Shown piece after piece: positions 1-5,578 of a stretch of DNA of 7,902 nucleotides; positions within the stretch are counted from its first letter, which is position 1; each line of letters opens with the position of its first letter. Below the pieces are notes generated by a model. The model did no database searches and was not told the DNA's origin. It saw only the letters and a list, made by a program, of their open reading frames with translations. Origin of the DNA: Verrucomicrobia bacterium UBA4286. Its GTDB lineage: Bacteria > Verrucomicrobiota > Kiritimatiellia > RFP12 > UBA1067. The stretch covers positions 1-7,902 of the forward strand of contig DGVK01000091.1 of assembly GCA_002395905.1 (NCBI GenBank), read 5' to 3'. Made by a program: the position numbers and the translations under genes.

Positions 1-1686
1 TTCGACGCCACGCGGCTCTACTACGCCGAGCGAAATTCTTTGACGAACTACTTCCGCATCTGGGAGCAAGACCTCGCGACGGGCAAGAGGCGACAGCTCA
101 GCGACGACGGCCCGTTCCACGACTACTGGCCCACGCCGTTGCCGGACGGCGGCATTGCGTTCATCTCCACGCGCTGCAAGGTGCGTTTCCTCTGCTGGCG
201 TCCGCAGGCGGCGGTCCTGTTTCGCATGGAGCGCGACGGCACGGGCGTGAGGCCGCTCTCGTTCGCCAACCTCTCCGAGTTCGCGCCGAGCGTGATGGAC
301 GACGGTCGCATCCTCTGGACACGCTCCGAGTACGTGGACAAGGGCGCGGACTACGGCCACACCGTGTGGACCATCCGCGCGGACGGGACGTATCCCGAGC
401 TCACGTACGGCAACACCGTCGCGCTCCCGCAAGGCTTCGCCAACGCACGGATGATGCCAGGCACGCAGAACCTCTGCGCCACGATGATCTCGCACTTCGG
501 CGACCTGAACGGCCCGCTCGCCATCATCGACCTGCGCAAGGGGCCTCACGACCCCTCCGCGATCCGCAACCTCACGCCCGAGGTGCCGCGTCCGGGCGCG
601 CGGAGCTTTTCGGACACCTTCCGCGAGGCGTTTCCGCTCTCGGCGGACCTGCTGCTCGCGGCGTGGGCGCCGCAAGACCGGTTCGGCATCTGGGCGCTCG
701 ACCGCTACGGGAACCGCGAGCTGCTCTACGAGGACGACGCCATCGACACAATCTGCCCGACGCTCTTCGCCCCGCGTCCAGTCCCGCGCGCGATGCGCGG
801 CACGATCCGCGAGGACCTCAAGGCGTCCGGGCAAGGTCTGTTCGTGGTTGAGAACGTTTACCGCGGCCTTGAGGGCCAAGTGGCGCCGGGCACGGCCAAA
901 TGGCTGCGTGTCTGCCAGGAACTGCCCGCCGTGCTCGACAAGATGCCGGACGGCACCTACCGTGCCGACCACACGCCGTACATGCGCTGGTATGCCTCGC
1001 CCACGGACGTGCAGCGGGGGGCGTTCGGCTGGGCGTCGTTCATCGCCAAGGGGGTGGTGGGCGTGGTGCCGGTGGAGGAGGACGGGTCCGCGCATTTCCT
1101 CGCGCCGTCGGGGAAGGTGCTCTACTTCCAGCTGCTGGACGGCGACTACAACGAGATCCAGCGGATGCGGTCGGTGGTGCAGCTCCAGCCGGGCGAGGTA
1201 CGTTCCTGCATTGGCTGCCACGAGAGCCGTCTCATTCCGCCCGACTTCACCTACCTGAAGATGAAGGCCATGAAGCGGGCGCCGACGGTGCCGGTTCCGC
1301 CGCCGTGGGGCGCGGGACCGTTCCGGTACGAGCAGGTCGTGCAACCCGTGCTGGACCGGCGGTGCGTTTCCTGCCACAGCGCAGCCAAGAAGCATCGGTT
1401 GGTGTTGGAGGGGACGCGCGACAAGGAGCACGTGCCCGTCTCCTGGCGCGCGCTCCTCGACAGCGGCACGGTCCACTACTTCACCTACGAGTACCAGAGG
1501 GGCGTTCCCTACAAGGCGGAGCCGTACACGTTCGGCACGTTTGCGAGCCGTCTGTGGAAGGTGCTCAAGGACGAACGCCACAAAGGGGTGAGACTCGATC
1601 CAGAGGAGGAACAGGCCATTAAGTGCTGGATTGACATGAACTGTCCGCTGTGGGGCGACTACACCTTCCGTCCCAATCGTCCCTAG
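1..1686 (+). CDS. HzsA-related haem-c beta-propeller protein (5' partial)
   Basis: The frame is open from base 1, so the true start lies outside the window; 561 residues are visible. No enzymatic role can be assigned. Members resemble the alpha subunit of hydrazine synthase and are probably exported, since haem c is attached outside the cytoplasm. Residues about 15-125 contain TolB/PD40-like propeller strands, for example the stretch with DYWPTPLPDGGIAFISTRC, with a conserved cysteine pair at 59 and 65. The middle part has the family blocks VYRGLEG, VPVEEDGSAHF and MRSVVQLQPGE. Two haem-binding CxxCH motifs follow: CIGCH at residues 403-407 and CVSCH at 455-459, the second after a typical VVQPVLDRRC block. 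The C-terminus (CWIDMNCPLWGDY) is also family-like. The gene ends 36 bp before the 3' end of the convergent tRNA-Tyr gene. Family membership is quite sure from recalled motifs; calling it a hydrazine synthase would be unjustified. Confidence 0.8.
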   Translation, partial: FDATRLYYAERNSLTNYFRIWEQDLATGKRRQLSDDGPFHDYWPTPLPDGGIAFISTRCKVRFLCWRPQAAVLFRMERDGTGVRPLSFANLSEFAPSVMDDGRILWTRSEYVDKGADYGHTVWTIRADGTYPELTYGNTVALPQGFANARMMPGTQNLCATMISHFGDLNGPLAIIDLRKGPHDPSAIRNLTPEVPRPGARSFSDTFREAFPLSADLLLAAWAPQDRFGIWALDRYGNRELLYEDDAIDTICPTLFAPRPVPRAMRGTIREDLKASGQGLFVVENVYRGLEGQVAPGTAKWLRVCQELPAVLDKMPDGTYRADHTPYMRWYASPTDVQRGAFGWASFIAKGVVGVVPVEEDGSAHFLAPSGKVLYFQLLDGDYNEIQRMRSVVQLQPGEVRSCIGCHESRLIPPDFTYLKMKAMKRAPTVPVPPPWGAGPFRYEQVVQPVLDRRCVSCHSAAKKHRLVLEGTRDKEHVPVSWRALLDSGTVHYFTYEYQRGVPYKAEPYTFGTFASRLWKVLKDERHKGVRLDPEEEQAIKCWIDMNCPLWGDYTFRPNRP

Positions 1687-1690
1687 AGAA

Positions 1691-1720
1691 CAGAAAAACC
1701 CCATTTTTCTGGGGTTTTTG
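1691..1720. terminator. Bidirectional intrinsic terminator between convergent genes
   Basis: Arms AAAAACCCC (1694-1702) and GGGGTTTTT (1711-1719) form a perfect 9-bp stem with an 8-nt loop. Read on either strand, the C/G part of the hairpin ends in a run of T, so it can stop the HzsA-related transcript from the left and the tRNA transcript from the right. It starts 4 nt after the stop codon and lies just beyond the 3' end of tRNA-Tyr. A competing 8-bp stem, CAGAAAAA (1691-1698) with TTTTTCTG (1704-1711), shares the left arm. Confidence 0.85.
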
Positions 1721-1722
1721 AA

Positions 1723-1808
1723 TGGTTGTGGGAGGTGGATTCGAACCACCGAAGGCGTTAGCCAGCAGATTTACAGTCTGCCCTCGTTGACCGCTTGAGT
1801 ATCCCACA
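1723..1808 (-). tRNA. tRNA-Tyr (anticodon GTA)
   Basis: The minus strand folds as a class II tRNA. The acceptor stem is TGTGGGA with TCCCACA, followed by discriminator A and an encoded CCA (1723-1725). The D arm has CTC/GAG, and the anticodon stem GCAGA/TCTGC encloses loop CTGTAAA. Anticodon GTA lies at complement 1772-1774. The long variable arm contains the GGC/GCC stem expected for bacterial tRNA-Tyr. The T arm is GGTGG-TTCGAAT-CCACC. It is the second tRNA of the unit, 3 nt after tRNA-Leu, so both are almost certainly cut from one precursor. Confidence 0.97.
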
Positions 1809-1811
1809 ACG

Positions 1812-1896
1812 TGGTGCTCGGGGCGGGACTCGAACCCGCAAGGATCTCTCCACATGCACCTCAAGCATGCGTGTCTGCCAATTTCACCACCCGAGC
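1812..1896 (-). tRNA. tRNA-Leu (anticodon GAG)
   Basis: The minus strand forms acceptor stem GCTCGGG/CCCGAGC with discriminator A and an encoded CCA (1812-1814). The D arm contains GTGAAATTGGCAGACAC, typical of bacterial tRNA-Leu. Anticodon stem CATGC/GCATG encloses loop TTGAGGT, placing anticodon GAG at complement 1860-1862. The long variable arm has GGA/TCC pairing, and the T arm is GCGGG-TTCGAGT-CCCGC. It is the first tRNA of the two-tRNA unit, about 13 nt downstream of the predicted transcription start. Confidence 0.97.
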
Positions 1897-1916
1897 AGGC
1901 GTTGAAAACAGTGTGT

Positions 1917-1945
1917 AGTATACTATATTCCGCCGACGCGCGCAA
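1917..1945 (-). promoter_or_regulatory. Sigma70-type promoter of the tRNA-Leu/tRNA-Tyr unit
   Basis: On the minus strand, -35 TTGCGC (1940-1945) is separated by exactly 17 nt (1923-1939) from -10 TATACT (1917-1922). The predicted start, near 1910, leaves a short leader of about 13 nt before tRNA-Leu, as expected for a stable-RNA promoter. The -35 box lies at the downstream end of the 21-bp repeated element (1942-1962). The -10 box is inside the 10-bp palindrome TAGTATACTA. Confidence 0.8.
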
Positions 1946-1962
1946 GGGGGTAAATGAAAAAA
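1942..1962 (-). repeat. 21-bp promoter-associated repeat, copy 1 (tRNA unit)
   Basis: On the minus strand the element is six T followed by CATTTACCCCCTTGC. It is identical over 21 bp to the copy at 2400-2420 and has the same orientation. In both copies its 3' end supplies the first bases of the -35 box. Here its T run is also the T tract of the HU terminator. Confidence 0.9.
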
Positions 1963-1992
1963 AATTGGAGGCGGCTCTTGTCCACCCCCAAT
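1957..1992 (-). terminator. Intrinsic terminator of the HU gene
   Basis: On the minus strand, 5' arm ATTGGGGGTGG (1982-1992) and 3' arm CCGCCTCCAAT (1964-1974) form an 11-bp stem with two G-U wobbles and a 7-nt loop (1975-1981). Seven T follow directly (1957-1963). It lies 27-62 nt after the HU stop codon and separates HU from the tRNA unit. The T tract runs straight into the 21-bp promoter element of the tRNA unit. Confidence 0.85.
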
Positions 1993-2018
1993 GCGCTTGT
2001 CTTCAAGCCTTTTCGCAA

Positions 2019-2318
2019 TTAAGCGAGAATCGCATCCTTCGCAGCCTTGGCGACACGGAATTTCACCTTGGTGCGAGCAGGAATCTTGATCGTCTCGCCG
2101 GTGGCGGGATTGCGGCCGAGACGGGCCTTCGTCTTCGCCTTGATGAGCTTGCCGAGACCGGGAAGGAGAATCCCCTTCGGAGTGTTCGCGCCGGCGTAGG
2201 CGATCTCGAGGAGCTTGTCATACGCGGCGACCGCCTGCTTCTTGCTGATTTCGGCAGCATCGGCGACAGCAGCCATGATCGCAGACTTAGTTGTAGGTAC
2301 CTGGACTTTCTTAGCCAT
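2019..2318 (-). CDS. HU/IHF-family nucleoid DNA-binding protein
   Basis: This 99-residue, lysine-rich cytoplasmic protein is expected to bind and bend DNA as a dimer, compacting the nucleoid. The N-terminal part (about residues 9-45) is the helical dimerisation region. Residues 51-90 contain the beta-arm signature GRNPATGETIKIPA (68-81), with the DNA-intercalating proline at 71. The C-terminal FRVAKAAKDAIL is also typical. It is slightly longer than the usual 90 or so residues because of an N-terminal MAKKVQVPTT extension. The ATG at 2318 is preceded by AAGGA (2328-2332) with a 9-nt spacer, which fixes the start. It is monocistronic, with its own promoter upstream and a terminator downstream. 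HU rather than IHF is preferred from general appearance; hupA and hupB cannot be distinguished. Confidence 0.95.
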   Translation of the reverse strand: MAKKVQVPTTKSAIMAAVADAAEISKKQAVAAYDKLLEIAYAGANTPKGILLPGLGKLIKAKTKARLGRNPATGETIKIPARTKVKFRVAKAAKDAILA

Positions 2319-2343
2319 TTGTTTTGATCCTTTTTCTTAGAAC

Positions 2344-2362
2344 CGCAGGAACCACTCCCGCG
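2344..2362 (-). promoter_or_regulatory. Hairpin in the 5' leader of the HU mRNA
   Basis: On the minus strand, CGCGGGA (2356-2362) pairs with TCCTGCG (2344-2350) over 7 bp, including one G-U, around a 5-nt loop. It lies between the predicted start site (about 2368) and the ribosome binding site (2328-2332), so it would sit at the 5' end of the message. A role in stability or feedback control is possible but not shown. Confidence 0.45.
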
Positions 2363-2374
2363 TGAACATTGGAT

Positions 2375-2403
2375 AATTTACCAAGTTTTTCGGCGCTTTG
2401 CAA
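2375..2403 (-). promoter_or_regulatory. Sigma70-type promoter of the HU gene
   Basis: On the minus strand, -35 TTGCAA (2398-2403) is 17 nt (2381-2397) from -10 TAAATT (2375-2380). The predicted start near 2368 gives a leader of about 50 nt. The -35 box lies at the end of the second copy of the 21-bp element, the same arrangement as in the tRNA promoter. Confidence 0.75.
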
Positions 2404-2420
2404 GGGGGTAAATGAAAAAA
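2400..2420 (-). repeat. 21-bp promoter-associated repeat, copy 2 (HU gene)
   Basis: This copy is identical to 1942-1962. It begins 2 nt after the stop codon of the last polysaccharide gene and ends in the HU -35 box. Unlike copy 1, I see no convincing GC hairpin before its T run, so the conserved T run is not explained by termination here. Confidence 0.9.
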
Positions 2421-2422
2421 CC

Positions 2423-3310
2423 TCATAAAAACAATTCCATCGCGCGACGCAAAAGCTTCACGCGCAGTTCACGGGAACCGTCCCTGTAGCCCGCAAGATA
2501 CACCAGACGACCGTCATATCCAAGCATTATCTTCCCGCCGCCAGCCCCGCAGTCGAACACCTCTCTGTCGCAGTCATCCTCCCACGCCGGCGCGCCGTCG
2601 GTCGTAACGGCACGCTTGCCGCGCGCGAGAGCTTCCGCAACCACAAGGCCGAAGTTTTCCGAAAGCGTCGGCAGCACCAGCACGTCGCACCAGTCCCACG
2701 CCATCTCCTTCGCTCCACCCGAAACGCCGCATTCCTCGTGCAGCTCCACTCCGTCCATTCCGTCTGCGGCCTCTTCCAGATATTCAAGCCCTTTCTGCGG
2801 ATGACGCCTGCCGAGATACATAACGTGAAGCGGCGCCGTCTTCCCGCGCATTGCGCACGCCGCGCCGTCGAGTTTGAAAAATCTTTTCAAATCCGTCATC
2901 TCGACACGGGGGCGATTCGCCCCAAGGTAGTCGCGCACCCACCCTCTCTCGGCCTCGCACGTTACGACCACCCTGTCGCTCCTTCGCAAGAGCCATCGCT
3001 CGATCGGCCCGACGAGCCGTTTCACCGCCGGGCTCTGCTTCTTGAGATAGATCGGGCTGAGACTCCCGTGCGTCATCCGGACGAGCCTTCTGCCGGACGC
3101 CAAAATCCGCAGGCACGCGAGCCATATGCACGGCAGCCACAAGCCATGCACCCACACCTCTTCCACACCGCCCGCCAACGAAACGCGCGCCGCGCGGCTG
3201 AGGTCTGCGACCACGGCGTCACCCTGCTCCTCCGCCAATAGTTTCGCGACGACGGCCATCCCGTTGGACGCATCATCGACACCCGGCACGATATGCACTA
3301 TCCTGGTCAC
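2423..3310 (-). CDS. GT4-family glycosyltransferase, last gene of the operon
   Basis: A predicted cytoplasmic or membrane-associated glycosyltransferase of 295 residues that would add a sugar from a nucleotide-sugar donor to a growing lipid-linked glycan. Donor and acceptor are unknown. The N-terminal Rossmann half has VHGLW (54-58) and THGSL (80-84). The C-terminal half begins near MYLGRRHPQKGLEYL (residues about 164-178) and carries the GT4 E-x7-E motif, E218 and E226 in LPTLSENFGLVVAEAL. The reading frame is open further upstream, to 3397. I choose GTG at 3310 because it overlaps the stop of the deacetylase gene as GTGA, is preceded by GGGGAG (3316-3321) and starts the protein at MTRIVHIVPG, a normal GT4 beginning. 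No clear intrinsic terminator follows, so read-through into HU is possible. It is short for a GT4 enzyme. Confidence 0.9.
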   Translation of the reverse strand: MTRIVHIVPGVDDASNGMAVVAKLLAEEQGDAVVADLSRAARVSLAGGVEEVWVHGLWLPCIWLACLRILASGRRLVRMTHGSLSPIYLKKQSPAVKRLVGPIERWLLRRSDRVVVTCEAERGWVRDYLGANRPRVEMTDLKRFFKLDGAACAMRGKTAPLHVMYLGRRHPQKGLEYLEEAADGMDGVELHEECGVSGGAKEMAWDWCDVLVLPTLSENFGLVVAEALARGKRAVTTDGAPAWEDDCDREVFDCGAGGGKIMLGYDGRLVYLAGYRDGSRELRVKLLRRAMELFL

Positions 3311-4104
3311 AGCGTCTCCCCGACCTTCGGCCACGCCCCCAGCACCCTGCCAAGATTCTCTTGGAACGAAACGTCTTCGATCGCCATGTTCCTGCACAAC
3401 GGCACTTCACAGCCTTGGCGCGTGTACACCGGCACAAGCCCCATCTCCCTCGCCGCCCTGTCGAGCGCCGCATTGCCGCGACCGAACGGCCACGCCAGAA
3501 ATCCAGGTGCGCGCCCGGTCCATTCGGCAAGCATCGTCTGTGCACGGCGCACTTCATCCACCACCTCCGGCAGCGGACGGTGCACCGCCGACAGATGGCT
3601 CCATGTATGGTTTTCCATTTCAATCAACGGATGCTTTGAAAGCGCGACGACTTCCTCGACGGAAAGCAGCTCGCGACCTGCCCGCGCGCCGCCAGCCGCG
3701 AAGAGGCGGTCGTATCTGTCGGCTTCGCAGAGCGCATACCACCCACGCCATGTCTTCGCAGGTATTCCGCATCCGATCGCGGCGCTCGTCCACACCCTGC
3801 CGCGAATCGTCTCGCCCGGCGCGATGAACACCTTCGCGCGCACATTATACTTCTCAAGAACAGGCACGCTCTCCCCGACCGAGAGCCAACCGTCGTCGAA
3901 CGTGAGCCACAGTCTGTCGAGAACGCCGTGCGCTTCCAGCCAGCCGAGAAGCCTGTCCAGTTCATCCGCAGGCAACGCATGCACCACTACGGGAAGTCTC
4001 GCGCCGCTTTTGAGCCGTCGCAGAATCATCGCCCTCGCGCCGGCAGCCGCGTATGCAACGCCTACGCACCAGCCGATCGTTCTTCTAGCCGTCAATCCAC
4101 TCAC
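3307..4104 (-). CDS. Polysaccharide deacetylase (NodB homology, CE4)
   Basis: A predicted metal-dependent deacetylase of 265 residues that would remove N- or O-acetyl groups from a sugar polymer or glycan intermediate. Motif 1 is LTFDDG, with Asp70 and Asp71 as likely catalytic base and metal ligand. Motif 2 is HTWSH, with metal ligands His166 and His170. Motif 3-like WPFGRGN lies at 205-211. The roughly 95 residues between motifs 1 and 2 are longer than in small NodB enzymes and include a segment rich in Trp and Cys. A weakly hydrophobic stretch at residues 9-28 could be an anchor but is not a clear signal peptide. The GTG start at 4104 is supported by AAGGGAG (4112-4118) with a 7-nt spacer, and it overlaps the FkbH-like gene by 20 nt. 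The substrate is unknown; the context implies a surface glycan. Confidence 0.88.
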   Translation of the reverse strand: MSGLTARRTIGWCVGVAYAAAGARAMILRRLKSGARLPVVVHALPADELDRLLGWLEAHGVLDRLWLTFDDGWLSVGESVPVLEKYNVRAKVFIAPGETIRGRVWTSAAIGCGIPAKTWRGWYALCEADRYDRLFAAGGARAGRELLSVEEVVALSKHPLIEMENHTWSHLSAVHRPLPEVVDEVRRAQTMLAEWTGRAPGFLAWPFGRGNAALDRAAREMGLVPVYTRQGCEVPLCRNMAIEDVSFQENLGRVLGAWPKVGETL

Positions 4105-5578
4105 GAACTATCTCCCTTATAGGACCGTTTCTTTCCGTCTCGACAACATCCGCCGAGAAGCGTCTGCCCCCCGCGATCTCGTCAAGAACCTTGCGCTCTA
4201 CGCCTCGCTTTGCGACACGGCAGCTGAAGCAGCACTCCACAAGGCGGGTCCCCTTCCATGCCACGAAGCCGACGACTCCATAATCGCCGTACCTGTCCCA
4301 CACATGCACTGCGCGGCATTCCGCCTCGGACAGAAGCCTGCCGAACTCCTCCCGGCCGTAGCGGTGCGCGGTAAGGTTGAGCTGGTTGGTGCGCTGCACG
4401 AGTTCCAGGCACCTGTCGGCCCTGCCGCCTTCGACGGAGAGCAGTTCGTGCTTGATTCCGCTCGCGGCGGCGAACGCCTCCGCGTCGCCGCCGAACGCGG
4501 CGGCCGCCTTTCTGCGCTTCATCTCGTCGCGGTACATCATCCTGCGGCGCGAGCCGAGTCCGGCGGACGCCGACGGCATGGCACAGGCGCACAGCGCGGC
4601 CAGTTCGGTCTCTGCGAACACTCGCACCTGCGGCAGTCTGTCGCGAACCTCCGCACGGTTCTCCTCGCGGTCGTCGACGAAAGCGATCGCATCCAGTCCT
4701 ATATTCATCTCGGTTGCGAGCCGCTTCAAAGATTCGCTCTTCGGGCCCCAGTTTATCTGAGGGAACACGAACAGTTCCTCGATGCCGAGTTCTTCAAGTT
4801 TCGCGATTGCGTCGGCCTCGTCGTTCTTGCTGCATATGGAGTTTGCCACACCGCGGGCATCGAGCGCTCTTATCACATCAAGCACCCGCCCGTCGGAAAC
4901 CACGGCGTCGCCTTCGCTCAGCGTGCCCTTCCACAAAACGCCGTCCAGATCCCATGCGACGCACTTCACTTCGGGCTCTTCATCTGCGTAAAGCTCGTTT
5001 ACGGCGACAACGACTTCAGCCTCCGCCACCGGATCTGCCGGGCGCACAGAAAACAGCGTCCCCTCCTCGATACGCGGCAGGTCTACGGTCACCTCTTCTG
5101 GATCCGCGCCGATCTCAACCCTGTTGAGAAGGAGCACATCCCCTCCGGCGCTTCGAACCTCCATGACAAGCGCGACCGGACTTTTCGACGAAGCCGCAAA
5201 GCGCCACTTCGCAGGCATCCCGTTCAATCTGGAGCAATGGCGCACACAACGCCATCTTAAGCTTCTGAAGATTCCATACGGACCCCGCCCGTAAGGGAAA
5301 GGAATCCATCTCAGAACCTTCTGCAGCAAGCGGGCGATCGGCTCCAGCCGCGCGTTCCACGCATTCAAGCGCTTCGCGACCGCCGGCGACGCCATCCGCC
5401 CGTGCCACAGGAGTTCCAGCTTCCCCCATTCACGGAACCTTGCGCACCCGCCGCCAGGCATTTCAACTCGTTCGCACCTCCCGTGTGCGCCGCGACGGAA
5501 CTTCGGGCAGCTCTTGAAGCACACCGGCTCGCCGCACTCCACGCAGTGATCTTCCCAGAAATCGGCGACGGTTTTCAT
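4085..5578 (-). CDS. FkbH-like HAD-IIIC protein with Cys-rich N-terminus
   Basis: A 497-residue protein of the FkbH type. Characterised FkbH-type enzymes take 1,3-bisphosphoglycerate, dephosphorylate it and load a glyceryl group on an acyl carrier protein; activity here is inferred. Residues about 5-45 hold a cysteine cluster, C12, C15, C20, C24, C35 and C45. Residues about 120-200 look beta-rich and are unassigned. The HAD core has WDLDGVLWKG (Asp210, Asp212), SKND (250-253), Lys280 and FVDDREENR (300-308). The C-terminal GNAT-like part has QRTNQLNLT (395-403), DRYGDYGVVG (428-437) and SCRVAKRGVE (452-461), all typical of the family. The frame extends upstream to 5629, but ATG at 5578 overlaps the preceding stop as ATGA, has a purine-rich GGAGAGG before it and starts the protein at MKTVADFWEDH. 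No carrier protein or FkbI/FkbJ homologue is visible nearby. Confidence 0.9.
   Translation of the reverse strand: MKTVADFWEDHCVECGEPVCFKSCPKFRRGAHGRCERVEMPGGGCARFREWGKLELLWHGRMASPAVAKRLNAWNARLEPIARLLQKVLRWIPFPYGRGPYGIFRSLRWRCVRHCSRLNGMPAKWRFAASSKSPVALVMEVRSAGGDVLLLNRVEIGADPEEVTVDLPRIEEGTLFSVRPADPVAEAEVVVAVNELYADEEPEVKCVAWDLDGVLWKGTLSEGDAVVSDGRVLDVIRALDARGVANSICSKNDEADAIAKLEELGIEELFVFPQINWGPKSESLKRLATEMNIGLDAIAFVDDREENRAEVRDRLPQVRVFAETELAALCACAMPSASAGLGSRRRMMYRDEMKRRKAAAAFGGDAEAFAAASGIKHELLSVEGGRADRCLELVQRTNQLNLTAHRYGREEFGRLLSEAECRAVHVWDRYGDYGVVGFVAWKGTRLVECCFSCRVAKRGVERKVLDEIAGGRRFSADVVETERNGPIREIVREWIDG

Noticed and set aside
366..1622. Overlapping plus-strand open frames inside the HzsA-related gene
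   Set aside because: These are out-of-frame translations with extreme Arg/Ala content; the frame with CxxCH motifs is clearly the coding one.
1723..1896. tRNA genes as an attachment site for an integrated element
   Set aside because: I found no integrase gene and no repeated tRNA 3' end elsewhere in the window, so integration is not supported.
1619..1945. 108-codon minus-strand open frame over the tRNAs
   Set aside because: It is a translation of the two tRNA genes and the terminator, a well-known false positive.
1854..2327. 157-codon plus-strand open frame across tRNA-Leu and HU
   Set aside because: It starts inside the tRNA-Leu gene and runs antisense to HU, whose motifs are unambiguous.
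2423..2470. Intrinsic terminator at the end of the polysaccharide operon
   Set aside because: There is a T run after the stop codon, but I could not form a stem with a usable loop; TCGCGCGA-type palindromes there leave too short a loop.
3293..5260. 655-codon plus-strand open frame
   Set aside because: It is antisense to the deacetylase and FkbH-like genes, crosses their junction, is rich in Arg, Ser, Pro and His and shows no domain. Long antisense frames are expected opposite GC-rich genes.
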